Below, piece by piece: positions 34,938-43,712 of a stretch of 64,000 bases of DNA. Positions within the stretch are counted from its first letter, which is position 1. The number at the start of each line of letters is the position of its first letter. Both the position numbers and the translations under genes were made by a program. The DNA is from Bacteroidales bacterium (GTDB lineage Bacteria > Planctomycetota > Planctomycetia > Gemmatales > Gemmataceae): the NCBI GenBank assembly GCA_026931725.1, contig JAIXLE010000257.1, positions 1-64,000 of the forward strand, written 5' to 3'. The notes beneath the pieces are model-generated. The model saw only the letters and a list, made by a program, of their open reading frames with translations, ran no database searches and was not told where the DNA came from.

Positions 34938-36314
34938 TCAGTCCAACAGGCGGATGAAATCCGTGATGTTGGTGAGATTCTCCAGATCCCAACAGCGTGC
35001 GAGAATCGCACTCGCTCGCTGTGGGCCGTATTTTGGTTCCACCAATCGCCGAAACTTCTGCTCGACTTCCGCGTCTGTCATGGGGTTGCCCGCGTGCCCT
35101 CGGGGGAATTCGACCTCACGCACGAGTACTCGCCCATCGTGCAAACGCAACGTGAGTCGATTTGGGATGCCGTTCGGATAACGCGGACTCAATTCAGGAT
35201 CGAGCCGCACCCGTACACGCTGGGTGAGTCCGATTCGTGTTGCGTCCGTGAACCGTGTCTCATCAAAGGTATCCAGATTAACATCACCATCTAGTAATGC
35301 CGCCGCCGTGCAATAGGGCAAACTATGGTCTGCTGTTTCGCGTGTGCGCGGAGCCCAGGCTTCCGGGTATTTTCCAATGATATTATAGGACGCTTCAAAT
35401 GTATCAATTTCCAATGCATCAACGGCACCAGGATCAATCATCCCATTCCATTCGGATCGCAGTTGTAAGGCGGCATCAATGGCACTTTGCGAATGATATT
35501 CAGCAGGCCAAAATTTGATATAGGTCTTGTTCATCATATAGCCATCATGATTACCAGCCTCACCTCCGAATGGGGGCGGTGTAAACGACTCGCGTGTGAC
35601 CAGTTTGAAGAAGCCCAGATCACCCTCAAAAATGGGGGCCGGTCCCGTCAGCCCTTCCGCCGCCAGCGTGGCCGCAAAAACTCCATTCCGGGCGGCGTTG
35701 GCAAATGCACACCCTTTCCACATGCTCAGCTCCCCGGAGCGTGTCTGCCGTAAAGCCACATTGCACACGCCCGCAATCCCAATTGCATGAGCCGTTTGTG
35801 TGGCATCCAGTCGCATCAATTTACAGGAAGCGACCGCCGAAGAAATGGCACCATAGGTCACATGGTCGACACCGTGTGATCGCAAACTGGCCGCATCGCA
35901 GAATCGGCATTGGAGTTCATAAGCCAACACGATCGCGGTGATCAAATCGCGGCCATTCGCCTCCACGGATTCTCCCACAGCCAAAACCGCGGCGAAATTA
36001 TCCGAGGGATGGGCTGGCTCCCGTGACAGATAAGTATCATTGAAATCGAGATACCGGATCAGTAATCCATTGACAAACGCGGCCCATTCCACACTACTAC
36101 GCCCACCACCCAAAAGCGAGGCTCCCGGATGGCCTGAAACACGTTTGGCACAGCGTGCCGCAATGGCGTAAGCATCCGAGGGCATGGCACCAACTGCCGT
36201 GGCTAATGAGTCGATCAGTCGGCGTTTTGTCTCATGAACCGTTTGAGAATCGATTTTGTCAAATGATAAATCCGAGGCATAATGGGCAAGGCGATGGGCT
36301 AATGGTGTTGTCAT
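34938..36314 (-). CDS. MmgE/PrpD family protein
   Basis: 458 aa from the ATG at 36314; an upstream GTG is possible. Family blocks are clear: HETKRRLIDSLATAVGA near 40, AAFVNGLLIRYLDFNDTY near 90, HPSDNFAAVLAVGE near 113, HGVDHVTYGAISSAVA near 155 and MWKGCAFANAARNGVFAATLA near 208. PrpD dehydrates 2-methylcitrate in propionate catabolism, and related proteins act on other substrates such as cis-aconitate or iminodisuccinate. Without prpB or prpC nearby I leave the substrate open. It is followed upstream by an ArsR gene on the same strand. Confidence 0.88.
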   Translation of the reverse strand: MTTPLAHRLAHYASDLSFDKIDSQTVHETKRRLIDSLATAVGAMPSDAYAIAARCAKRVSGHPGASLLGGGRSSVEWAAFVNGLLIRYLDFNDTYLSREPAHPSDNFAAVLAVGESVEANGRDLITAIVLAYELQCRFCDAASLRSHGVDHVTYGAISSAVASCKLMRLDATQTAHAIGIAGVCNVALRQTRSGELSMWKGCAFANAARNGVFAATLAAEGLTGPAPIFEGDLGFFKLVTRESFTPPPFGGEAGNHDGYMMNKTYIKFWPAEYHSQSAIDAALQLRSEWNGMIDPGAVDALEIDTFEASYNIIGKYPEAWAPRTRETADHSLPYCTAAALLDGDVNLDTFDETRFTDATRIGLTQRVRVRLDPELSPRYPNGIPNRLTLRLHDGRVLVREVEFPRGHAGNPMTDAEVEQKFRRLVEPKYGPQRASAILARCWDLENLTNITDFIRLLD

Positions 36315-36559
36315 GGCAATTCCAGGGATCGTAAAACGGTGTGGATGCACTCGTTATACGACTTCCTATTGTCTAATGGCAGATCGCCGAGGCATTCGTA
36401 TCGAACGCACCAAACATCTTGCACGGCCCGCAACCTTTCGATGACGGGGGAGTCTGCGGTGACGGGAATTTTAAAATGTAATGAGAATGTGCCAATAGAT
36501 CCAGAAAGGGGAACTCACAATCCGGTCCCGCGTTCACCTTCCGAATCGCCTACTGGAGT

Positions 36560-37072
36560 TCAGCAGGCGCGAAATACCCAGTTCAGCATTGCTACGCGGT
36601 TTTGAAGATGCTCGGACCCAGACAGCCGCTTATTTCTGTTTTTCTTTTCTTCTCTGGGAATGGACTTAGCCGTGCGGCGCGGCTGCGCAGGTTGATCTTC
36701 CGTTTTCCCCTTTGGACTCTCGGAGTCGCCATTCGCGGATGGGGCGTTGAGAATCAAACGAACATGACCCAGATCCAACACACCCAGCGAATCCTGCGGA
36801 CCTTGACTACTGAAAATTTCGGGATTCACCGTGTAAAGTACCCGTCGCCCTTGTTTGGAATCTTCCACGAGTCCTGCTTGACGCATCACCCCGAGATGGT
36901 GCGACATATTCACCATCGGGATACCCAGTTGCTCGGATAACTGACCGACATATTGCGATGATTGGGTCAATTGGTGCAAAATCAGCATCCGCGTCGGTTC
37001 GCCGACCGCAGCCAAAATTCCCGCAATTCGCCGTGCCTCCTGATATTCTATCATTTTGCCCGCCTGTGTCAT
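36560..37072 (-). CDS. ArsR-family transcriptional regulator
   Basis: 170 aa from the ATG at 37072 (alternative ATG 37054). Residues about 10-90 are an ArsR winged helix: RIAGILAAVGEPTRMLILHQL, QSSQYVGQLSEQLGIPMVNMSHHLGVMRQAGLV and the wing RRVLYTVNPEIF. No Cys metal site is visible in helix 3 or 5, so it may sense something other than a metal. The last 70 residues are a basic Lys/Arg/Ser-rich tail unusual for the family. It is divergent from ribD; repeats in the shared promoter region could be operators. Confidence 0.85.
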   Translation of the reverse strand: MTQAGKMIEYQEARRIAGILAAVGEPTRMLILHQLTQSSQYVGQLSEQLGIPMVNMSHHLGVMRQAGLVEDSKQGRRVLYTVNPEIFSSQGPQDSLGVLDLGHVRLILNAPSANGDSESPKGKTEDQPAQPRRTAKSIPREEKKNRNKRLSGSEHLQNRVAMLNWVFRAC

Positions 37073-37177
37073 AGTTCTGGTAACAACCACGATCCTGACA
37101 TAGTCGGCAATCTAAACTTCAGACGATCGACAGTCAGGTTTTCTTGTTATATCGACAAGTCGGGAATGTGCCATATC

Positions 37178-37231
37178 GATACAATTTTGCGAGGCTCACT
37201 GATCAGTCAATTATACGACCATGATACAATT
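37178..37231. promoter_or_regulatory. Possible operator repeats between arsR-like gene and ribD
   Basis: GATACAATT occurs at 37178-37186 and again at 37223-37231 in direct orientation, with the perfect palindrome ACTGATCAGT at 37198-37207 between them. This is just upstream of the ribD promoter and suits binding by the divergent ArsR-type protein; the binding is inferred. Confidence 0.4.
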
Positions 37232-37235
37232 AACA

Positions 37236-37265
37236 TTGACCACAACGATAGGATTCCTGCATAAT
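37236..37265 (+). promoter_or_regulatory. Sigma-70-like promoter for ribD
   Basis: TTGACC (37236-37241) and CATAAT (37260-37265) with an 18-bp spacer. The expected transcript start near 37272 leaves a short leader before the ATG at 37284. Confidence 0.45.
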
Positions 37266-37283
37266 TCTTGGATGAACTACGTC

Positions 37284-38417
37284 ATGACGATGGAATACCC
37301 TTCATGTTCTACAGATTCACAGTGGATGGAACACGCCTTCACGCTTGCGGAGCGGGGGCGTGGGGCGGTGGAACCCAATCCCGTGGTGGGTGCCGTGGTA
37401 CTCGATGCCGAAAATCGGTGCGTGGGTGAGGGTTGGCACGCTCGATTCGGTGGACCCCATGCGGAAGTCCACGCCCTAGCCGCGGCCGGGGAACGCGCAC
37501 GCGGTGGGACACTGTTTGTCACGCTGGAACCGTGTTGCCATTTTGGGAAAACGCCCCCTTGTACCGAGGCAATCCTAGCGGCCGGGGTTCGGCGCGTGGT
37601 TGTTGCCCTGCATGATCCCTTCCCGAAAGTCGCAGGTGGCGGGATCGCTTGCCTGCGTGCGGCGGGGGTCGCGGTCGAGGTCGGTTTGGGCGAGGCCACC
37701 GCGCAAGTTCAAAATGCCCCGTATCGGAAATTGCTGCGGGATGGGCGGCCGTGGGTGCTGGCCAAATGGGCGATGTCCTGGGATGGGAAAATTGCGACAC
37801 GCACTGGGGATTCCCGCTGGATCAGTAGCCCAGAATCTCGGGCCTTGGTACATGAACTGCGTGGTCGTGTCGATGCGATCATTGTGGGACGTGGGACGGT
37901 CCATCGTGATGACCCATTATTGACCGCACGCCCGGCAGGGCCACGCGTCGCTACCCGTGTCATCGTGACCGCATCGGGGCTGCTTCCCGAACAGTGCCAA
38001 CTCCGCAAAACGGCCCGCGAGTATCCCACGATGATCGTTACGACCGCTCCCCATCTGGATCATCTCAGCGGCTGGCAAGCCGATGGGGCGGAGATTGTCC
38101 CCATGCGCACGGATGATACCGGCATTGCGATCGCGGCCCTTCTCGACGAACTGGGGCAACGGCGTATGACCCGCGTGTTGCTGGAAGGCGGCAGCCAATT
38201 GCTAGGGTCATTTTGGGACACCAATTGTGTCGATGAAGCCTGGATCTTCGTGGCTCCACGGCTCATCGGTGGACCGGCTCCCACGCCCGTAGCAGGGCGT
38301 GGGGTCGAGCGATTAACCCAGGCGATACGGTTTGAAAATGTCCAAACTCAAACCATCGGCGCGGATGTCTGGATCCGCGGAATCCGCTCAAGTCTTCCGC
38401 CAGAACAACAACAGTAA
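37284..38417 (+). CDS. ribD: Bifunctional riboflavin deaminase/reductase
   Basis: About 377 aa. The start is uncertain among ATGs at 37272, 37284 and 37290. The N-terminal half is a cytidine-deaminase fold with zinc ligands in PHAEVHAL and EPCCHFGKTPPC. The C-terminal half is the RibD_C reductase with KWAMSWDGKIATRTGDSRWIS, GRGTVHRDDPLLTAR and VLLEGGSQLLGSF. It catalyses steps two and three of riboflavin synthesis from the GTP-derived pyrimidine, using NADPH. The 3' end overlaps the convergent MFS gene by 30 bp. No FMN riboswitch was seen upstream; ribE lies 10 kb away. Confidence 0.95.
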   Translation: MTMEYPSCSTDSQWMEHAFTLAERGRGAVEPNPVVGAVVLDAENRCVGEGWHARFGGPHAEVHALAAAGERARGGTLFVTLEPCCHFGKTPPCTEAILAAGVRRVVVALHDPFPKVAGGGIACLRAAGVAVEVGLGEATAQVQNAPYRKLLRDGRPWVLAKWAMSWDGKIATRTGDSRWISSPESRALVHELRGRVDAIIVGRGTVHRDDPLLTARPAGPRVATRVIVTASGLLPEQCQLRKTAREYPTMIVTTAPHLDHLSGWQADGAEIVPMRTDDTGIAIAALLDELGQRRMTRVLLEGGSQLLGSFWDTNCVDEAWIFVAPRLIGGPAPTPVAGRGVERLTQAIRFENVQTQTIGADVWIRGIRSSLPPEQQQ

Positions 38418-39683
38418 CACCACGGGAATGAGTGCCGGTATCCCCGCCAGGGCAAAACCGATGTCGTGGGAACCTGTCTCATCCGCCAGGCGACCAAATT
38501 CGGGCTGCGTGATGGCGGAGACGACCCAGCCACTAAAGGCCAATGTCCCACTGAGTTTTCCCATCCCTGTCGTCGTCAATTCCTGGGTAAAGGAATAATA
38601 ACAAGGGTACATCGCCAACGACCCCGCCGCGATGATGATGAGAATGGCCATCAACGGAATCCCGGCGGGCAACACCGCCGCGAGGACGGTCAGCGAGGTC
38701 AACCCCGCCGCGACACCGAAGACCAACACGCGTGACCCATGCACCCCGAGCCGTCCCCGCGCCAGACGGTAGGTGATCCATCCCGCCAAAAGGCACCCCG
38801 CATCCGCGGCGATGTAGTAGGCACTATTGAACCCCAGGGCCACCGTCTCGGAGTAACCCCGACTTTCCATCAACACCTTGGGAAGCCAAGCGCGGATCAA
38901 TTGCCACGGAATCGAAATACAAATAACCATCACAATCAGAATGTAAAAGCGGCGATCACGAAATAGCGAACCGTAACTGCTGGACGTTTGGGACTCGGCG
39001 CTGCCCTGGGGACGGGCGAGACTTCCAGCCGGAATCATCAGGAACCACAAACTGACCCAGAGCAGCCCAATAAACCCAACCACCAGAAAAGGCAACGGCC
39101 AGATCATCGGCGGTTCGCCGGTGACGGCAACGCCCATTCCGCCACTCAGCCCCCATTGCGCTAACCGTCCATCTTCACCCGGATCGGCGATGGAAAAAAT
39201 TCCCAGCACGGCCACTGGCGTGAGGACAGCCCCAATGGACGCGCCACTTTGGAGAATACTGTTGCCCAAACTTCTGTCCGATCGTGCCAGAAGCCGTTGG
39301 GTGATCACCAGGGCACACGGCCAGTTGCCGGACTCGAAGAAACCGAGCATTGTGCGGCAAACGAGGAGTTCTTCGTAGGATCGAGAAAAGCCCGTCAGGA
39401 TGCCCGAAGTCGACCAACCGATCAGCGCCAAGGGGTAGACCCAACGGACATTCGCTCGGTCTGCCAGCGTGCCGAAGAGGAGGGAACCGAAGGCGAAGGC
39501 GAGGCCGAACGCCAATTCGAGGTTCCCGTACTGTTCATTCGATAAATCGAGGGACTGCGTGACACGGACAGCGACGACGGCGAGCGTCTGCCGATCCATG
39601 TACATAATCATCGTGGCCAGGAGGAGCAGCCCGCAGACTTTCCACTTCCAGGCTCGGCTACTGTCAATGTGCGATTCGCCCAT
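38388..39683 (-). CDS. MFS transporter (hexuronate/ACS-like)
   Basis: 431 aa with twelve predicted membrane segments. The first is WKVCGLLLLATMIMYMDRQTLAV, typical of anion:cation symporters (ExuT/GarP type). LFGTLADRANVRWVYPLALIGWS and CRTMLGFFESGNWPCALVI are the family loop motifs after TM2 and in TM4. It probably takes up an organic acid or sugar acid with H+. It is the last gene of a three-gene operon after the amidohydrolase and creatininase genes, 12 bp after the latter. Confidence 0.87.
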   Translation of the reverse strand: MGESHIDSSRAWKWKVCGLLLLATMIMYMDRQTLAVVAVRVTQSLDLSNEQYGNLELAFGLAFAFGSLLFGTLADRANVRWVYPLALIGWSTSGILTGFSRSYEELLVCRTMLGFFESGNWPCALVITQRLLARSDRSLGNSILQSGASIGAVLTPVAVLGIFSIADPGEDGRLAQWGLSGGMGVAVTGEPPMIWPLPFLVVGFIGLLWVSLWFLMIPAGSLARPQGSAESQTSSSYGSLFRDRRFYILIVMVICISIPWQLIRAWLPKVLMESRGYSETVALGFNSAYYIAADAGCLLAGWITYRLARGRLGVHGSRVLVFGVAAGLTSLTVLAAVLPAGIPLMAILIIIAAGSLAMYPCYYSFTQELTTTGMGKLSGTLAFSGWVVSAITQPEFGRLADETGSHDIGFALAGIPALIPVVLLLLFWRKT

Positions 39684-39695
39684 GATGAGAACGAC

Positions 39696-40454
39696 TTATC
39701 CTTCCCAGCTCTTGCCGTCCCAGGCGAGAACTCGTTCGAGTAAAGACACCAAACCGTAGCTAAACGCTGCGAACAGGGCTTCACCTTTTTCCGGGGTGGC
39801 TCCTCGGGGGTCGCCGACGTGCCCTGGAACACTCCGATCGGGCATGACCCAACCCCGCGATGCCGGTTCAAACGGGTTCCCGAATGGGACATTTTCGGTC
39901 TGGGCGAGGTCCACGACTAACTCGGGTCGCAAACGCAACACCATGGACGTTTCCCATTCACAAGCATGTCCCATCCGAGTTTGTTGCAGGTCCGGGTGGG
40001 CTTTGTGCGGTTCGGGGACCAAGTTCCAATAAGTCGCAAATAAGAGCAGTTGATCGGGCGTTGTGCGATACCGTTGCCGGGCTTCAAACACGGCTTGTTT
40101 TCCGGGAATGTCGTTGCCGCCGTGGCCATTGACGATCACGATGCGACGAAACCCATGACGGACAAAGTCGTCAATCAGGCCGTTCAATAGGTCCAGGTAG
40201 ACCCGAGGACGTGCCGAGAGTGTCCCGGCGAAGTCCATGTGGTGATCGGAATTCCCCAGCCACATCAGTGGAACGAAGAGGACACGATCGGCGAGTTGTT
40301 CATGCGCCCGGCGTGTGATCTCTCCGAGGAGCAGGCTATCCGTGAAGACGGGCATGTGCCGGCCATGCTGTTCCAGGGCCGCGACGGGGAAGACAATCGG
40401 CGTATCGGGTGCCAACGCCTGCACGGCGGGCCAGGTCAGGTCAGAGAGTAACAT
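39696..40454 (-). CDS. Creatininase-family amidohydrolase
   Basis: 252 aa from the ATG at 40454, with GTGAGG 7 bp before it. Metal-ligand blocks are present: VAALEQHGRHMPVFTDSLL near 25 (Glu-x-His plus Asp), NSDHHMDFAGTL near 67 and VNGHGGN near 111, with Glu in HACEWETSMVLRL. Family members open cyclic amides such as creatinine or act in cofactor pathways such as FAPy hydrolysis. Its place between a secreted amidohydrolase and an MFS transporter suggests use of an imported cyclic amide (inference). Confidence 0.88.
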   Translation of the reverse strand: MLLSDLTWPAVQALAPDTPIVFPVAALEQHGRHMPVFTDSLLLGEITRRAHEQLADRVLFVPLMWLGNSDHHMDFAGTLSARPRVYLDLLNGLIDDFVRHGFRRIVIVNGHGGNDIPGKQAVFEARQRYRTTPDQLLLFATYWNLVPEPHKAHPDLQQTRMGHACEWETSMVLRLRPELVVDLAQTENVPFGNPFEPASRGWVMPDRSVPGHVGDPRGATPEKGEALFAAFSYGLVSLLERVLAWDGKSWEG

Positions 40455-40477
40455 GGACAGCCTCACCCCTTGGGGAG

Positions 40478-42235
40478 TTATCGGGCATCGTGAACGATTT
40501 TGCCGCCAACCAGCGTGAGAAGAACTTTTGTATTTTGGATCGCCGCTTCTGGGCAGGTGAGTAGATCACGGTCGATCAGAATCAAGTCGGCGAGCTTGCC
40601 CACTTCCAGGCTACCTTTCTCCTGTTCTTCATGATGCAAGTACGCATTGTTGATCGTGTACAACCGAATCGCCTGTTCTCGGCTGAGCCGTTCGCTTGGT
40701 TCATGCACGGCCCCACCGTGGGCCAGCGTGCGGGTCACGGCCACCCAGATTCCGAGCCACGGGCTCCAAGGGTTCGTCGATTCCAATGGATCCAGACGGA
40801 GCATGTGGTCGCTGCCGCCGCCGATGGTCGTGTATTGGAGCCAAGTGTGGAACGGTTGGAACCAGCGGGTGCGTTTGGCATCCAGTTCCTTCACGAGCGT
40901 CGCGCCGTCCAGGTATAGCCATGCCGGTTGTACATCGGCACAGACTCCCAGTTCCCGGCAGCGTTCGAGATTGTGTTGTGAAGGGAAGTTCGCATGTGTG
41001 ATGCAGAAACGGTGTTTCTGGATCGGTGTCATACGGTTGGCGAACGCGTAAGCATCCAACAGGGTGTCCATCCCCGCTTCCCCGGCACAGTGCGCGGTGA
41101 CTTGCCAGTTCTTCTGTGCGGCCACGGACACGGTCGTTTTCAAATCTTCTGGGTCGATGAACAGCAGGCCACGATAATCGTCTTCCGTCACTTGATAGGT
41201 TGCACCTTTGGGCCAGGGTTGCCGCATGAACGCGGTTCCGCTGAGCATCCCGCCATCCAGGAACATCTTGATCGGTCCAATGCGGACCCATTCATCACCC
41301 GTGCCCGTGGGGCCGCCTTGTCCATCCGGGCCGATCAGGGCATCGAGCCGTTTAGCGACTTCGCCCGCCGAACCGCCCGCGCTGAACGAGCGGGCGACGT
41401 TGACCCGAACCGTGAGTTCCCCCGCTTTTTTCAGCTTCAGGTAGATGTCCAAGTTCCCGCGTGATCCGTTCCGATCCCCGACACTGGTTAAACCCAGTTT
41501 GTTGTACTCGGCGAACAATTTTTTCACCGCGGCGATCTTCTCGGCTTCAGTCAGTGGAGCATTGCCCGCAGTCGAAGACGATAGACCGGTGTTATTCATT
41601 TTGAGGACACCATAGGCATTGCGTAACATGCCGGTGGGTTCCCCCGTTTTGGGGTCACGCACGATCCGGCCATGCCGGGGGTCTTTGGTGTTCCGATCGA
41701 CACCGGATACTTTGAGGGCCAAACTGTTGGCGACACCAGCCGGGCCGCCGTGGTACAGCACCGGATGATGCGGGGCCACGGCATCCAGTTCCGCTTTCGT
41801 AGGAAACCGTGCTTCCCGCAACCGGGTCGGGAAAGCATACCGAATGACGATCCAGGTTCCGGCGGGTTTCCGTTCGGTTTCGGCTCGAATGTAGGCAAAT
41901 ATCTCGGCGAGGGATTTGAGATTGGGGATCGTTTCCCGCACTTCACTGAGCGCGGCCCCCAACGGGTGAACGTGGCTATCGTACAGCCCCGGTAGCACCA
42001 TGCGCCCCTGGGCATCAATGACACGGGTTTGGGGACCACGCAACGCGGCCATGTCGGCGGACTTCCCCACGGCCACGATCTTGCCATCACGAATGGCGAC
42101 GGCCTCGGCCATCGAGAACTGGGCATCCACGGTCACCACTTTTGCATGATCGACGATCAGATCGGCTGGAGGAGCCCCTAGAAGCGGCACGGCCCAGCTC
42201 AGGGACAGGAACGCGATCCAAAAGTGTCGGTTCAT
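40478..42235 (-). CDS. Exported YtcJ-like metal-dependent amidohydrolase
   Basis: 585 aa with a signal peptide in residues 1-21. The amidohydrolase-3 (YtcJ) layout is clear: N-terminal beta part with GKIVAVG, metal site GLYDSHVHPLG near 84-94, HGGPAGVANSLALK, the middle ligands in QVTAHCAGEAG and FCITHANFP, and the late Asp in GGGSDHMLRLDPL. The C-terminus closes the composite beta-domain (LADLILIDRDLL). It is probably a periplasmic hydrolase of an amide or ester. It heads the operon with the creatininase and MFS transporter. Confidence 0.9.
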   Translation of the reverse strand: MNRHFWIAFLSLSWAVPLLGAPPADLIVDHAKVVTVDAQFSMAEAVAIRDGKIVAVGKSADMAALRGPQTRVIDAQGRMVLPGLYDSHVHPLGAALSEVRETIPNLKSLAEIFAYIRAETERKPAGTWIVIRYAFPTRLREARFPTKAELDAVAPHHPVLYHGGPAGVANSLALKVSGVDRNTKDPRHGRIVRDPKTGEPTGMLRNAYGVLKMNNTGLSSSTAGNAPLTEAEKIAAVKKLFAEYNKLGLTSVGDRNGSRGNLDIYLKLKKAGELTVRVNVARSFSAGGSAGEVAKRLDALIGPDGQGGPTGTGDEWVRIGPIKMFLDGGMLSGTAFMRQPWPKGATYQVTEDDYRGLLFIDPEDLKTTVSVAAQKNWQVTAHCAGEAGMDTLLDAYAFANRMTPIQKHRFCITHANFPSQHNLERCRELGVCADVQPAWLYLDGATLVKELDAKRTRWFQPFHTWLQYTTIGGGSDHMLRLDPLESTNPWSPWLGIWVAVTRTLAHGGAVHEPSERLSREQAIRLYTINNAYLHHEEQEKGSLEVGKLADLILIDRDLLTCPEAAIQNTKVLLTLVGGKIVHDAR

Positions 42236-42392
42236 GGGTCAGACCGAAAAAAAGGAAACGCCGATTGCGGGGTGGGACAGACAATCTCGCGTTGCCGTTG
42301 TAACACGGAAACACACACCGGGCAAACGTGTTTCGAGTCCGGTTGCTAAAATCATGTCCATCCCGGAAAGCGTGACCCCGTTGGAGCCTATC

Positions 42393-42728
42393 ATGGCCCT
42401 GCCGAAACCGCCTGATACGTTTGTGGATTTTGTGGAACGGTTCCCGCAACTCGGCGCGGCTTGGCGACAGACCCAGCAAGCCGGAGCCGAAGGGCCATTG
42501 GACGAAAAAACGGTTCGCATTGCCAAGCTCGCCCTGGCCATCGGCACCCGTCAGGAAGGTGTGGTGCATTCCGCCGTGCGCAAAGCGGTTGCGGCCGGAG
42601 TCACCGAGGCGGAATGCGATCAGATCATCGCCCTGGCAGCAGGAACGATCGGCTTTCCGGCCACCGTGGCGGTCTTCAGTTGGATTCGTGAAGAACTCGC
42701 CAAAGCAAAAAGCTCACCATCAGCGTGA
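42393..42728 (+). CDS. Carboxymuconolactone decarboxylase-like (AhpD-fold) protein
   Basis: 111 aa from the ATG at 42393 (TTGGAGCC 7 bp upstream). DEKTVRIAKLALAIGTRQEGVVHSAVRKAVAAGVTEAECDQIIALAA is the CMD helical repeat (shown in pieces: KLALAIGTRQEG, HSAVRKAVAAGVTEAE). The usual catalytic CxxC/His of AhpD is only partly kept: the His of VVHSAV is present but the Cys residues are absent. So it is a CMD-fold protein without the peroxidase pair, function unknown. It lies upstream of the dienelactone hydrolase gene. Confidence 0.83.
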   Translation: MALPKPPDTFVDFVERFPQLGAAWRQTQQAGAEGPLDEKTVRIAKLALAIGTRQEGVVHSAVRKAVAAGVTEAECDQIIALAAGTIGFPATVAVFSWIREELAKAKSSPSA

Positions 42729-42820
42729 GAACCGCATAACATGGCATCGACGGGGTCGACTCGATCCTCGCCTACGGATTCCGCCCATTGGTTCCGCTCT
42801 GACGAATTCAGGAGAACAGT

Positions 42821-43618
42821 ATGCGATTGCTCAGTCTGAGCGCACTGTGCGCGATGGTCTGCACCTTCTCCCCTGTATCCTTGCAAGCTGCCGTGAAAAC
42901 CGAGCCGGTGGAGTATAGCTACAAGGGGGTCAAGCTGAATGGTGTCCTCGCCTACGACGATGCCGTGACCGAAAAACGTCCCGGCGTGCTGGTGGTCCAC
43001 GAATGGTGGGGGTTGAACGACTACGCCTTGGGGCGGGCCAAGCAGTTGGCCGAACTGGGCTATGTCGCATTCGCCTGTGATATGTACGGCGGTGGGAAGA
43101 CGGTCCAACACCCCAAGGAAGCCGGGGAAATGGCCTCCGCGGTTCGCAAGGACATTGATACCTGGGTCGGTCGGGCCAAAGCCGCATTGGATGTGCTGAA
43201 GTCCAACCCCCGTGTTGATTCCGGCAAGCTCGCCACGATCGGCTACTGCTTCGGTGGCTCGACCGCCTTACAACTCGCCTTCTCCGGCGCGGACCTGGAC
43301 GCGGTGGCCACATTCCACGGTGCCCCAGTGATCCCCTCTGCTGCGCAAGCCCAGCATACCAAGGCCAAAATCCTCATCGCCCACGGCGCGGATGACCCCT
43401 TCATCAAGAAAGAGACGCTCGATCACATGGTGTCTGAATTGAAGAAGGCGAACGTCCATGTGCATGTGGATGCCTACCCCGGAGCGGTCCACAGTTTCAC
43501 CGTGCCCACGATTGATAAGGTGGGCGTGAAAGGGCTGTCCTACAACAAGTCTGCTGATGAGAAATCCTGGGCCGCGATGAAAGCACTGTTCGCGGAAAAA
43601 CTCGGTTCGCCGAAGTAA
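42821..43618 (+). CDS. Exported dienelactone hydrolase-like protein
   Basis: 265 aa, ATG with CAGGAG upstream, signal peptide in residues 1-23. The alpha/beta-hydrolase triad of the DLH family is visible: Cys143 in IGYCFGGST, Asp191/192 in HGADDPF and His224 in GAVHSFT. VHEWWGLNDYALGRAKQLAELGYVAFACDMYG (quoted in part) is the usual DLH N-terminal core. It hydrolyses lactones or esters; export in planctomycetes is common and the natural substrate is unknown. A strong terminator follows. Confidence 0.9.
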   Translation: MRLLSLSALCAMVCTFSPVSLQAAVKTEPVEYSYKGVKLNGVLAYDDAVTEKRPGVLVVHEWWGLNDYALGRAKQLAELGYVAFACDMYGGGKTVQHPKEAGEMASAVRKDIDTWVGRAKAALDVLKSNPRVDSGKLATIGYCFGGSTALQLAFSGADLDAVATFHGAPVIPSAAQAQHTKAKILIAHGADDPFIKKETLDHMVSELKKANVHVHVDAYPGAVHSFTVPTIDKVGVKGLSYNKSADEKSWAAMKALFAEKLGSPK

Positions 43619-43659
43619 TAGGATCACCGGCTCTCTATTGGTCCGATTGTCTCACCCGC

Positions 43660-43698
43660 ATGCGTCCTGGTTCCCGAATCAGGACGCATCATTTTTTG
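43660..43698 (+). terminator. Rho-independent terminator
   Basis: A perfect 10-bp stem (ATGCGTCCTG / CAGGACGCAT) with a 10-nt loop is followed by CATTTTTTGG. It sits between the convergent dienelactone hydrolase and SGNH hydrolase genes. Confidence 0.9.
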
Positions 43699-43712
43699 GA
43701 CATCGGTAAAAG

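Noticed and set aside
37073-37283. An FMN riboswitch upstream of ribD
   Set aside because: The leader is too short and lacks the conserved RFN-box segments.
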